64,000 nucleotides of DNA from Paroedura picta. Lineage: Eukaryota; Chordata; Lepidosauria; Squamata; Gekkonidae. The translations under genes were made by a program, and so were the position numbers. Where the stretch lies: positions 16,302,501-16,366,500 of the forward strand of contig NC_135384.1 of assembly GCF_049243985.1 (NCBI RefSeq), given 5' to 3'. Numbering within the stretch: position 1 is the first letter of the stretch; each line of letters starts with the position of its first letter. Below are positions 23,131 to 32,484 of this stretch, in pieces. Under the pieces are notes generated by a model. That model saw only the letters and a list, made by a program, of their open reading frames with translations. It was not told the origin of the DNA and made no database searches.

Positions 23131-24387
23131 AACTCCTGCCAGATGAAGAGCTTCTCAGAACACCCTCTCCATTGAGTGAAAAGCCTTTTTGGATCAGATA
23201 TATATATTATAATCAGGATGACAATAACACACTGGACGACAAAGAATTCTCGGAGGAAGTGGATCTGACCAGTTGGTGCATGGGAATCCCACCCTTACGA
23301 GAGCCCAGCGTTGAAAAAATATTATCTGAACCAATGCTGGAACAACGGATTCCCCCTGTCACTCCACCTCCAATACCAGCAGAACTTGATCCTCCTCCTG
23401 CTCCTCCTCCTCAAAACCACCACCACCTGTTTCTTAACCACAACCACCACCTGCTTCTGAACCACGGCCACCTGTCCCTGAGCCACCACCACCACCACCA
23501 CCTGGTCCTGAACCACCAACACCAACACCTTCTACTCCTTCTGATAAGTCAAATGGCAAATGCCATTTTGGGCTGTATCAACAGAGGCATCCCATCAAAA
23601 TCACAAGATGTCATAGTCCCATTGTATACGGCACTGGTCAGACCACACCTGGAGTACTGTGTGCAGTTCTGGAGGCCTCACTTCAAGAAGGACATCGATA
23701 AAATTGAAAGGGTACAGAGGAGAGCGACGAAGATGATCTGGGGCCAAGGGACCAAGCCCTATGAAGATAGGTTGAGGGACTTGGGAATGTTCAGCCTGGA
23801 GAAAAGGAGGTTGAGAGGGGACATGATAGCCCTCTTTAAGTATTTGAAAGGTTGTCACTTGGAGGAGGGCAGGATGCTGTTTCTGCTGGCTGCAGAGGAA
23901 AGGACACGCAGTAATAGGTTTAAACTTCAAGTACAACGATATAGGCTAGATATCAGGAAAAAGTTTTTCACAGTCAGAGTAGTTCAGCAGTGGAATAGAC
24001 TGCCTAAGGAGGTGGTGAGTGCCCCCTCACTGGAAGTCTTCAAGCAAAGGTTGGATACACACTTTTCTTGGATGCTTTAGGATGCTTAGGGCTAATCCTG
24101 CGTTGAGCAGGGGGTTGGACTAGATGGCCTGTATGGCCCCTTCCAACTCTATGATTCTATGATTCTATGATTCTAAGTCCAATGAGAAAAAGAATTCAGA
24201 AAAAAACAGAGGCCATCAGTCCAAAAGCAGCATCAGCAGCAGATGAAGACAGAGAGCTCTGCTGAGAAACTGGTGAACCCGCCTTCAACAGAACTTATGA
24301 GTGGAGGACCAGTAAGTGGAGTGGGGGATGATGGTGAAGGTGAATTTAAAGGTGAAGGAGATGAAGATGAAGAAGAGAGTGACTGAT
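23131..24387 (+). pseudogene. Membrane-protein gene copy E (5' half lost, interrupted by CR1)
   Basis: Only the cytoplasmic part remains, from the LPDEEL segment through WIRYIYYNQDD to the proline-rich region. At 23,551 a CR1 is inserted in the coding sequence. The tail resumes near 24,174 with AAGTCCAATGAG and runs to the TGA at about 24,387. The signal peptide and membrane span are absent, so this copy is dead. Confidence 0.85.
23551..24173 (+). mobile_element. CR1 LINE, 5'-truncated, inside gene copy E
   Basis: It encodes the ORF2 C-terminal end: LYTALVRPHLEYCVQFW, KDIDKIERVQRRATKM, RDLGMFSLEKRRLRGDMI, FTVRVVQQWNRLPKEVV. The 3' end is CR1-typical, with three ATTCTATG-like repeats. TAAGTCAAATG before and TAAGTCCAATG after suggest a short target duplication. 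The CR1 frame is largely open to the TAG at 24,078, so the insertion is relatively young. Confidence 0.92.
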
Positions 24388-24685
24388 CTCTCTCAAGTTA
24401 TGAATATTTACCAAAACTGTAATAATTTTTTTACTGATATTAATGGTGCCACTGGATTCTTTGTTCTGCTGCTTCAGACCAGCATGGCTACCTACTTGAT
24501 TCTATTAAAGGTGGCATTTTTCAAAATTTGTTTTCTCAGAAATGTAACTCTTTCTGTTTCGTAGTTTGGACAGCAAATGATAACATGGGATAATGAATCA
24601 AGTTCTGCCATTTGGCCATCACAATAGCATTTGTTTGGAGGTACGTAAAATCAGTTATGTGAGTCTCGTCTAATATGCCAGGAAG
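24388..24685. other. Array end and unassigned sequence
   Basis: This is the last trace of the gene 3' flank (to about 24,430), followed by unique-looking sequence. A GGTGCCACTGGATTCTTTG segment resembles a repeat common in sauropsid genomes. No gene was seen. Confidence 0.4.
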
Positions 24686-25176
24686 AATCATAGAATCATA
24701 GAATCATAGAGTTGGAAGGGGCCATCCAGGCCATCTAGTCCAACCCCCTGCTCAACGCAGGATCAGCCCAAAGCATCCTAAAGCATCCAAGAACAGTGTG
24801 TATCCAACCTTTGCTTGAAGACTGCCAGTGAGGGGGAGTTCACCACCTCCTTAGGCAGCCTATTCCACTGCTGAACTACTCTGACTGTGAAAAACTTTTT
24901 CCTGATATCTAGCCTATATCGTTGTACTTGAAGTTTAAACCCATTACTGCGTGTCCTCTGCTCTGCAGCCAGCAGAAACAGCATCCTGCCCTCCTCCAAG
25001 TGACAACCTTTCAAATACTTAAAGAAGGCTATCATGTCCCCTCTCAACCTCCTTTTCTCCAGGCCGAACATTCCCAAGTCCCTCAACCTATCTTCATAGG
25101 GCTTGGTCCCTTGGCCCCAGATCATCTTCGTCGCTCTCCTCTGTACCCTTTCAATTTTATCGATGTCCTTCTTGAA
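24686..25176 (-). mobile_element. CR1 LINE, 5'-truncated
   Basis: The minus-strand frame has KDIDKIERVQRRATKM, RDLGMFGLEKRRLRGDM and FTVRVVQQWNRLPKEVV, with its 3' end at 24,686 as repeated AATCATAG. It is nearly the same subfamily as the CR1 at 23,551 but in the opposite orientation about 0.5 kb away. Confidence 0.92.
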
Positions 25177-25199
25177 GAACATGATGTAGCTTGTACGTT

Positions 25200-26500
25200 C
25201 ACTTTCCATTTTGTGTCATGCCAGAGTGTATATGAACATACAGTTTTATGTATATATGTATGTATTTATTTATTTAGCCCTTGCATATGGTTCTGGGCTG
25301 TTGACATAGAACATTCCAGGGTAATTACATAGAACATTGTAACAAATATAACAAATATAAGAATCATAACATAACATGTAAACCTAACAGGAACAGGAAC
25401 AGTGAAAAAGCCTTGGGTAGGTCAGATTCTGCCCATCAGGCACCCACCCATCTTGTTCAAATATTAATTCTGGAAATTAGCTTGGGTTGTTTACCTGCTG
25501 GGTTCCATATAAATGGCCATTCATGATAAGAGAAAACGATTCCCACAAAAGGATAATTAGAACTTTCCCGTAAAGCAAACAAGGCACCTGCTTCTAGATT
25601 ACACAGACCCCCCTTCTTATAAGCAATGCTTTCCCAATCCCCATCCCTACAAATACAATAATGAGCCTAAGGTGTGCAAGAAGCTTCCATAGATCTGAAG
25701 GTGAGTGCCTAAAATGTGCACAATTTGGACGGTATCCTGTCAATTTTTCCAAAGGCAGCAGAGAGAAGAAGGGTCCCTTTTGCAGCAGAGCAAACTAGGG
25801 ACTGCCCATGACCTTCCCAGGCTCAGACTCAAATGATGCATCTCATCTTGCCATCTAAGCTACTAACTGTCAAAACCATGTGGGATTTGCCATGTTTGAT
25901 TCTTGGCCTTGTGCTGGTTATCATGTTGCAATGTTACGTCTTGTTGTTCAAACTATATTGTTTAGGGGAACCTGGCAGGCATTTGGTCCTGGGATTCTCA
26001 CACGTAGTTCACATTGCCTGCTCAGTTACTCCCCCCACCTTTCCTGGGCCGCTTGCCTGTCACACCCTTTGTGATTCCTGTCTCCTCCAGCCACCCGGCA
26101 CCTGGGCTGTTCCTACTATCTTCTTTACAATGTCTTATGATAAGGACCTGAACTGAGTGGGTACGTTGTTGTTCCAGTGCTACCCAATAAAGAAGTCTGG
26201 TTTTGTTGGTGTCTTGTTGATGTCTAGGGTGGGGGGACAAACAAACATGTCTCTTCACACTGCCTGCTTTCTACAAGATGACTATTTCTTCTCTTCTGGA
26301 GGGCTTGGCCTTGGTACTTGGGTACCAGCGGGGTGGGCAAGCTGCCTTTGGTGCTAACCATCCCATCTGGATGAAGCAGTTAGCATCCCCAAAATCACAG
26401 TGTCAGTACAGGACCATGAAGGCATGGAACAGGAGTCCACAAGCTGACAGGTAGCTAACAGATATTTTCTACTGCAGATGTAATGTGTGTGTGTCTGTCC
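25200..26500 (+). pseudogene. Broken duplicate of the natterin-like gene promoter/first-exon region
   Basis: The segment is collinear with 31,350-33,000 around exon 1 of the natterin-like gene. Shared landmarks include TTTTGTGTCATG, the CATCTTGTTCAAATATTAA region, TGTGCAAGAAGCTT before the exon 1 site, the following splice-donor region, GACTCAAATGATGCATCTCA and AAAATCACAGTGTCAG. It lacks the dispersed repeat found at 31,891-32,484 and has its own extra insertion. No equivalents of exons 2 and 3 were found. It is a fossil partial duplication, broken in more than one way. Confidence 0.75.
25868..26230 (+). mobile_element. Possible solo LTR-like fossil
   Basis: This ~360 bp segment is present here and absent from the paralogous sequence near 32,790, so it is an insertion. 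It has an AATAAA signal in its last part (about 26,187), as an LTR would. The family is not recognised and no internal genes accompany it. It could instead be another short element. Confidence 0.35.
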
Positions 26501-26849
26501 AAAGAGGGAGACCTCCCCATGTTTGAGATAAGTCCCGGGATAATTCAGACATCACATGAAGTGGCTTGTGCCCCAGTGTGTGTGCATCTTCCTTATAAGT
26601 AGCTGAGCAGCTTGGTGTTTCACTATGGAAACATAAATGTTTGGCTTCGATTTGTTTTTTGGTGTTTGTTTAAAAATTAGTCTCAGACTGGTTGCTTTTC
26701 TAATTATGTTGCATCCTGTTTGGTTTTCTTTTATTTTCTTACTAGAATTAAAGCCTGTTGTAGTCACAGTACACAGGTGTCCACCCTGCTCCTTCTGTCT
26801 CCATTTTCTTTACTGTTGATATAAATGTTATGTGTCCACATGTTTCTTT
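26501..26849. other. Unassigned
   Basis: AT-rich sequence with a short (TG)n run near 26,485-26,497. No gene or known repeat was recognised. Confidence 0.4.
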
Positions 26850-26938
26850 CATAGAATCATAGAGTTGGAAGGGGCCATACAGGCCATCTAGTCCAACCCC
26901 CTGCTCAATGCAGGATCAGCCCTAAGCATCCTAAAGCA
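26850..26938 (-). mobile_element. CR1 3' end fragment
   Basis: ATAGAATCATAGAGTTGGAA followed by the GGGGCCATACAGGCCATC stretch: the reverse complement of a CR1 terminus, about 90 bp. Confidence 0.88.
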
Positions 26939-26949
26939 CTTTTGCCCCT

Positions 26950-27125
26950 TAGAAAAAGAAGAGCTGAATTTTTGTATCCTGCTGTTTACTACCAAAAGGA
27001 GTCTCAAAGCGGTTTATAAACACCTTTTCCCTTCATCTCACCACAATAGACAACCTGTGAGGGATGTGGGGCTGTGAGAGGTCTGAGAGAACTGGGAATG
27101 GTTCACAGTCACCCAGCAGGCCCAT
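26950..27125 (-). mobile_element. tRNA-derived SINE fragment
   Basis: It shows AGGAGTCTCAAAGCGGTTTA and the GTGAGGGATGTGGGGCTG and GTCACCCAGCAGG stretches, matching the body of the SINE at 53.0 kb. The tRNA-like head is missing. Confidence 0.65.
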
Positions 27126-28063
27126 AATAGGCATCCTGTGAGGGAGACTTCTAGGGAGAGTGGCAAGCATAGGGGCTGGCCACGCCCCGACTGGCCCATA
27201 TGCCAGGCCAGACACCCTGGACACACTCCTCCCACAGGGGCATTTCACAAATATATAGAGGAACCATGGATAAGGATAATAATTCCTGGCCAGTGAAAAG
27301 GGTTCGTCGCATAAATTGAGAATCTGTAACCGCTCTGCGGGAGCGGTATAAATAAACTCCTAAGAGGTATGTGGGGGGAGAAAGGGCCGGGGCGAGTCTG
27401 TGATAAAAACTCGAGCGGGGCCAATTGGGAGCCATGAAGCAGCTCCCGATTGTCCCCTCTGAATGTCAGTCCAGGGCCAAGGGGCCAATCAGGAGCCCCT
27501 CCGCCCACTGACTGCATTTTGAGGCTATCGGGAGGCCTGGCTGGTGGCAACCGTAGAAACAGAGATTAGCCCTGCCACCATATGAGTGCCCGTCCAACCT
27601 TCCCCACCCTCCATGTGGAATCAGTCTAAGAATGCTTTGTTGAATTCTTTGTTGAAAAATGCTTTGCAGGGAATAAAACAATCAGGTTTAGAATATATAA
27701 ATATACCCATTGTGTGAATGTAGATATTTATTGTAAGTTGCAGAGACAGAGGTGTTGTGAGAGAAGCCTGGAATTATTGTGAAGTGTGTCTGAACGTAGA
27801 AGAAGGAGGGAAGAAGAAAATTTCCTCTGTGCAGTGGGTGGGGAAAACAAAGGACTTCTCTTGTTACAGTTGTGCATGCCTTTAGCAAATAGAAGGGAGT
27901 TACAGAAAATGTTTTTAATGTCATAAATGATTATGGGAAATTAAAAGAGATTGAGAGAGTTGAAGTCTGAGAAGGTTGAAGCTACTTTCTGAAAAGTTAA
28001 AGAGAAATGGACTATAGGAAGAAATAGGCACATGACTCAATAGTAATCAATATTAATGGTACA
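27126..28063. other. Unassigned; GC-rich repeat-like part then AT-rich part
   Basis: At 27,320-27,360 AACCGCTCTGCGGGAGCGG is followed by TATAAATAAACTCC, which looks like the 3' tail of a short retroelement. 27,360-27,560 is GC-rich and may belong to the same repeat. 27,640-28,060 is AT-rich with nothing recognised. Confidence 0.4.
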
Positions 28064-28345
28064 GGTAAAGGTATCCCCTGTGCAAGCACCGAGTCATGTC
28101 TGACCCTTGGGGTGACGCCCTCTAGCGTTTTCATGGCAGACTCAATACAGGGTGGTTTGCCAGTGCCTTCCCCAGTCGTTACCGTTTACCCCCCAGCAAG
28201 CTTGGTACTCATTTTACCCACCTTGGAAGGATGGAAGGCTGAGTCAACCTTGAGCCGGCTGCTAGGATCGAACTCCCAGCCTCATGGGCAGAGTTTGCAG
28301 ACTGCATGTCTGCTGTCTTACCACTCTGTGCCACAAGAGGCTCTT
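28064..28345 (-). mobile_element. Sauria-type SINE (tRNA head, BovB-like tail)
   Basis: On the minus strand it starts AAGAGCCTCTTGTGGCACAG (A-box region) with GGGAGTTCGATCCTAG (B box). It ends in a BovB-like segment (GGGTCAGACATGACTCGG) and an ACCTTTACC tail. A 10-bp duplication GTAATCAATA lies at 28,043-28,052 and 28,346-28,355. A second copy is at 54,537-54,816. The tail fits mobilisation by BovB, which is present in this window. Confidence 0.88.
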
Positions 28346-28565
28346 GTAATCAATAATATAGTGGTGTTAATGTTTCCTGTTGTACCACGCATTCACACCA
28401 TTCTAGCCAGCATACCTGAAGATCAAAAATATACACATGCCAACAGCTAAGGAGACATAAGACCTTGGCCATCAGCAGCATCCAGATGCCAGCTAGACCA
28501 GAGGACAGAGAAGAATTAGTTAGTAGAGTTAAAGATTTCTTTTTCTTTTGAACTGCAAATCTATT

Positions 28566-29115
28566 TTTTGACCAAGTAACAGGTTTGCTGGATCGTGGAA
28601 ATTCAGTTGATGTCATTTACTTGGATTTTAGTAAAGCTTTTGACAAGGTTCCCCATGATGTTCTGATGGATAAGTTGAAGGACTGCAATCTGGATTTTTA
28701 GATAGGTGGATAGGGAATTGGTTAGAGAACCGCACTCAAAGAGTTGTTGTCAATGGTGTTTCATCAAACTGGAGGGAGGTGAGTAGCGGGGTACCTCAGG
28801 GCTCGGGGCTCAGTCCGGTACTTTTTAACATATTTATTAATAATCTAGATGAGGGGGTGGAGGGAATACTCATCAAGTTTGCAGATGACAGCAAATTGGG
28901 AGGACTGGCAAATACTCCGGAAGATAGAGACAGAGTTTGACGAGATCTGAACACAATGGGAAAATGGGCAAATGAGAACAAGATGCAATTTAATAAAGAT
29001 AACTGTAAAGTTCTGTATCTGGGTCAGAAAAATGAAAAGCATGCCTACTGGATGGGGGATACTCTTCTAGGTAACACTGTGTGTGAACGAGACCTTGGGG
29101 TACTTGTGGATTACC
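28566..29115 (+). mobile_element. CR1 LINE, reverse transcriptase fragment
   Basis: The translation shows DVIYLDFSKAFDKVPHDVLM, then a region with [17 protein letters not shown] and the catalytic-site remnant [11 protein letters not shown] frame disruption and a stop break it. Both ends of the LINE are absent. It is an older CR1 lineage than those at 23.6 and 24.7 kb. Confidence 0.9.
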
Positions 29116-29290
29116 ACTGGCATTGACAGTTTTATTTCTCCTATGTTTTGGTGAACTACAACTGAATTGAGGGGTCTGAGTGGCTGGTTTAGCAAAGAAT
29201 TATCATATGGCTGTATTGGGAGGCTGTTACACTGTATTGGGATGCTGTGCTACTCATTTGAATCAACCCCTAACAGGAAATACTCTAAAC
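29116..29290. other. Unassigned
   Basis: Short AT-rich stretch between the CR1 and the hAT-like element. It ends with the target duplication CTCTAAAC (29,283-29,290). Confidence 0.4.
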
Positions 29291-29643
29291 CAGTGGTCCC
29301 CAACCACCGGGCTGCGGCCCGCTGCCAGGCCGCAAAGGCCCTGGTACTGGGCCGCGGCTCCCTGCCTCCGCAGGGCTGCACCAGGCCGTGCATGCATGTT
29401 TGCGCCATGCGCGGCCGCAAACGCACATGTGCAGCACTCCCGCACATGCAGGCTGCAAACGCGCATGCGAGGCACTCCTGAGCATGCGTACATGCGCGGG
29501 GGACTGTTGCACATGCTCGTTTGTGGCAGCACATGGCGCAAACACGCATGCATGAAATGGCCGCGCATGCATTCATGCACGGCCGGGCGATCGCCCTCCC
29601 CGCCGCCGCCAGTCCGCAGCCTGAAGAAGGTTGCGGGCCACTG
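29291..29643 (+). mobile_element. hAT-type non-autonomous DNA transposon (GC-rich)
   Basis: The left end CAGTGGTCCCCAACC and right end GGTTGCGGGCCACTG are inverted repeats. Perfect 8-bp target duplications CTCTAAAC lie at 29,283-29,290 and 29,644-29,651, which is diagnostic of hAT. The 353-bp body is GC-rich with many GCATGC motifs and no transposase. Overlapping open frames on both strands arise from its composition. Confidence 0.9.
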
Positions 29644-29651
29644 CTCTAAAC

Positions 29652-31350
29652 AATTGCTCATGCAGGTAATTTAAGCAATAGTTGGTTATACATCCATGAG
29701 AAAGATGAAGATTTGACAATATTAGAAAATCCAGGAGACATTACACATGCTAATGGAAACACATGAGCACCAGAATGGAATAATAATATAGAGAATGATC
29801 CTTGTAAAGATAAATCCATGTCAGCAAGAGGCTCCTCTCTTGTAATTTCATTTTTTATTTAAAGAATCAGACGGGCTGAACTTGGTGCCAGGCTCTCAAT
29901 GTTATATGTATTGACCGCCATCTGGAGGTCTTAAAGTGTGATGTGGTACAGTTTATAGCATTTTTCACTTAGCTTATTGAATCTGTCAGCCCCCCCCCCG
30001 GTGCCCCCCACACACACACACACACAACAGATGCTGCTGTTTTGTTTAACTAGCGGGCTGGAATGTTCCCAGCCGCACGGAGGACATGGAAACCATATTT
30101 CTTTCTGCCAAATAAAGTGGCTTTATTGTAAACATGAACGTCGGCGTACCAAGGGGATGGATCCAGGCACAAGTGACACGTGACCCATTTGAAGCCCCAC
30201 GCGAACTCCAGCAGGCCATTCATTTGAGGACCTAACAACACCTGTGGTCATGCTCACACCACCCACTAGGCCTGCTGGGCACTACAGGAGGGTGGTATTG
30301 GTGAAGGCCCTATGGATATGAGCCTCTGTTAGGGCTCCCACCATCACTCACACAGCAAGGTAGCTCCTCCCCCATAGAAGAGCTGCTGTTTCACATGCAC
30401 CCAGCCTCTTATGGAGGCTCCCGATACCACTGCAGCCCGGCATGCAGGTGCGGTGTCTGCAAAGCTAGGATCCACCCCTTACCACACCGCCAGCTGTGAC
30501 AAGAAACACCATGAATAACATAAGGAACACAAATCAGCAGAAATCTCGCTAAACCCAAGGGAGGGAGGGTGGGAAGCAGTTGGAGGGGCCGGGAGCTGGG
30601 AGACAAAGGGAAGGTCTCTCACTTGGGCTCCCGCCTAAATAGGCTAGGAGCCTATTGAAGGTGAGAATCCTGCACCATGGAGACTGTGCAAATCAGGAGA
30701 CTCATGGGTAACTCACACCAGGGGTGTGCATTTGTCTAAACCAAGCTGAAAAAATACCCCAAAATGCCTTTCTGGTGTTTTTTAGGTATCATTTAAGCCA
30801 ACTGCAGATTCTCTGATCTGATTGGCTACCGATATAGCTGAGTCCAAATAAAAACCCATTTCTTCCAGCTTTTATTGGGGGATATCAATCAGCTGGGGCT
30901 GCCATTCCTTTGTGGGGGGAGGACTCTCTTACTGTAGCCAGTGGTACTGGGGAGGAATGAGGGGGCACTGATACTCTGACTTCACTTCTGTTATGAACAG
31001 GAAATTACATTCCTACATACAGGAAAGTGCAATGCTCTAAGATTCACCCAAAACTGTGGGTAAACCAATGTGACATCACTTCCAATTTGTACCAGAAATA
31101 ATGATAAGGCATGGGTACCAGAATTAATGATAAGGTAACTCCATAACTCCAAGAAGATAGGACCCCACCCCCAGCAATTTCCCACTAATGCTCTGGGTCG
31201 TGGGTCCCCATCCACCTCATCTCTGCAAGTTGGAGCATAAAGGTGATGTGATCTCTTAAGCAACTGCCCCAGTTCCAAAATGGGTACTTCCACTAAGAGT
31301 TACCTTTTACTGTAAATCACTCCAGCCTAAATGTTCTAGGAAGAATTTTC
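29652..31350. other. Unassigned
   Basis: A C-run and short (CA)n lie at 29,992-30,026. An AATAAAGTGGCTTTATTG stretch lies near 30,112. 30,150-30,660 is moderately GC-rich with no open frame of note. 30,720-31,350 holds nothing recognised. Part may be an old LTR-type relic, but the evidence is too thin to say. Confidence 0.35.
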
Positions 31351-31602
31351 AGTTTTGTGTCATGTCAGGATGTGTCTGAACATACCATAAAATACCACCT
31401 AACAGTCACCAGCCTATCTTGTTTAAATATTAACTTTCAAAATTGGCTAGGAGTGTATACCTCCTGGGTTCTGCAATAAATGCCCCTTAATGAAAGAGAA
31501 AGTGGTTCCCAGAAAGGAATGTTTTATGGTATGTTTGGAAGCAAACAAAGTTACACAAAGTCCCTTTCTGATAGTTCTGATAAATTCTGCTTTCCTCTTC
31601 CC

Positions 31603-31610
31603 TATAAATA
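31603..31610 (+). promoter_or_regulatory. TATA box of the natterin-like gene
   Basis: TATAAATA lies 57 bp before the last base of the 5' leader, so transcription would start near 31,633. The surrounding ~300 bp are conserved in the broken duplicate near 25.6 kb. Confidence 0.6.
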
Positions 31611-31641
31611 CAGCAGAGAGGATGAGACTTCCCCAAAGCCC

Positions 31642-31656
31642 ATGGTTGGTGTGTAA
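31642..31656 (+). promoter_or_regulatory. Four-codon upstream ORF
   Basis: ATG GTT GGT GTG TAA ends 10 bp before the main ATG and falls inside the predicted short leader. If the start site is as predicted, this could reduce initiation at the main ATG. Confidence 0.4.
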
Positions 31657-31666
31657 GAAGCTTACC

Positions 31667-31678
31667 ATGGATCTAAAG
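31667..31678 (+). CDS. Natterin-like gene, coding part of exon 1
   Basis: ATG GAT CTA AAG encodes MDLK and is followed at once by GTAAGT, a consensus splice donor, leaving phase 0. Joined to exon 2 it forms the start of a good signal peptide (MDLK then IHLWLCTLFMSLMII). The start is supported by the TATA box 57 bp upstream and by conservation of the block in the duplicate near 25.6 kb. Exon 1 could in principle be non-coding, but the matching phase and the signal peptide argue for this model. Confidence 0.75.
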
Positions 31679-31890
31679 GTAAGTTGCTAAAATTTGCATA
31701 ATTTGGATTGTATCTTATCCATCTTTTTTCACAGGCAACAGAGAAAAGAAGGTCCCCTTTTGAACACCAAAAAGACCAATCAAAAGACCCACATGGACAA
31801 AAGCCATCCAGAATAGGAACTGAAGTGAAAAGAGGAATTGGGTGAGAATGTGCAGAAGCTAGTAGGCTCCAACCCTTTATTCTAGTTGCA

Positions 31891-32484
31891 ACCAGGTCTG
31901 ATTCTGAATTCAGATCGATTTGAACTCAGGTCTTCCTCTATCCCCCCCCCCTCCTCAATTGAAATAGAAAGCATGTGCACTCAATTGGGAAAGCTCAGAG
32001 TGGAGAGGGGAGCCAAGCACAGCAGGAGTCTCTTTCTTTTCTTGAACAGAGTTGGGAGGGAGAGAATTGGAGACAGCAGAGGAGGGGGAATAAATCCAAG
32101 AGGCAAATCTCTGCTAAGAGAAGTTAAGGCTTCTGGAGCGCAGTCACTTTAAGGGAAGCCTTGCAACCAGGAACCAGGAAGTCTTTGAACTGATGCCCTG
32201 GCCAATCAGGGAAGACTGCTTTGCTTCAAGGCATGGAACAGTAAGTTAATATGCAAAAAGGAGACATCTACACATTTACTCATGGCATTTTCTGACATAC
32301 TGAGGCTTATATCCACTCCAGGATATCGTGGGGGAAAGGAAGGGTCACCACGAATCAATCATGCATGTTGCAGAGGGAAAATTTAAAGTGCCTAAAATCA
32401 AAATGGAAATCAAATCCAATGTAGACTGCGGGGATTTAGTTGATCTTGGAGTGGATAGATAGCCCCATGCAGACTACACCCAGG
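31891..32484. repeat. Unclassified dispersed repeat in intron 1
   Basis: Homologous to the repeat at 4,233-4,876 in the array, including the C-run, TCAATTGAAA, CACTTTAAGGGAAGCCTTGC and GCAGACTACACCCAGG. It is absent from the duplicate near 25.8 kb, which supports it being an insertion. Its ends are imperfect inverted repeats. Confidence 0.65.

Larger units (their letters stand above)
1..24430 (+). repeat. Tandem array of ~5 kb units carrying a membrane-protein gene copy
   Basis: Five head-to-tail units share the same order of parts. Unit joints fall near 1,371, 6,712, 17,622 and 22,842, each at a TTTAGTCTCTACAA-like sequence. Unit 2 is 5.34 kb and unit 4 is 5.22 kb. Unit 3 is 10.9 kb but about 5.1 kb once an L2-like LINE and an L1-like/BovB insertion are subtracted. 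Unit 1 is cut by the window start, and its gene tail runs straight into unit 2, so its spacer is missing. Unit 5 lacks the front of the gene. Units differ by scattered substitutions and small indels, which points to past unequal exchange followed by decay. The array probably extends left of the window. Confidence 0.93.

Noticed and set aside
1-24430. The array as a viral or Polinton-type element
   Set aside because: No capsid, polymerase, integrase, LTR or long terminal inverted repeat was recognised; the only clear enzymes are from inserted LINEs.
29167-29674. Several long overlapping ORFs on both strands
   Set aside because: They lie in the GC-rich hAT-type element, where stops are rare in every frame.
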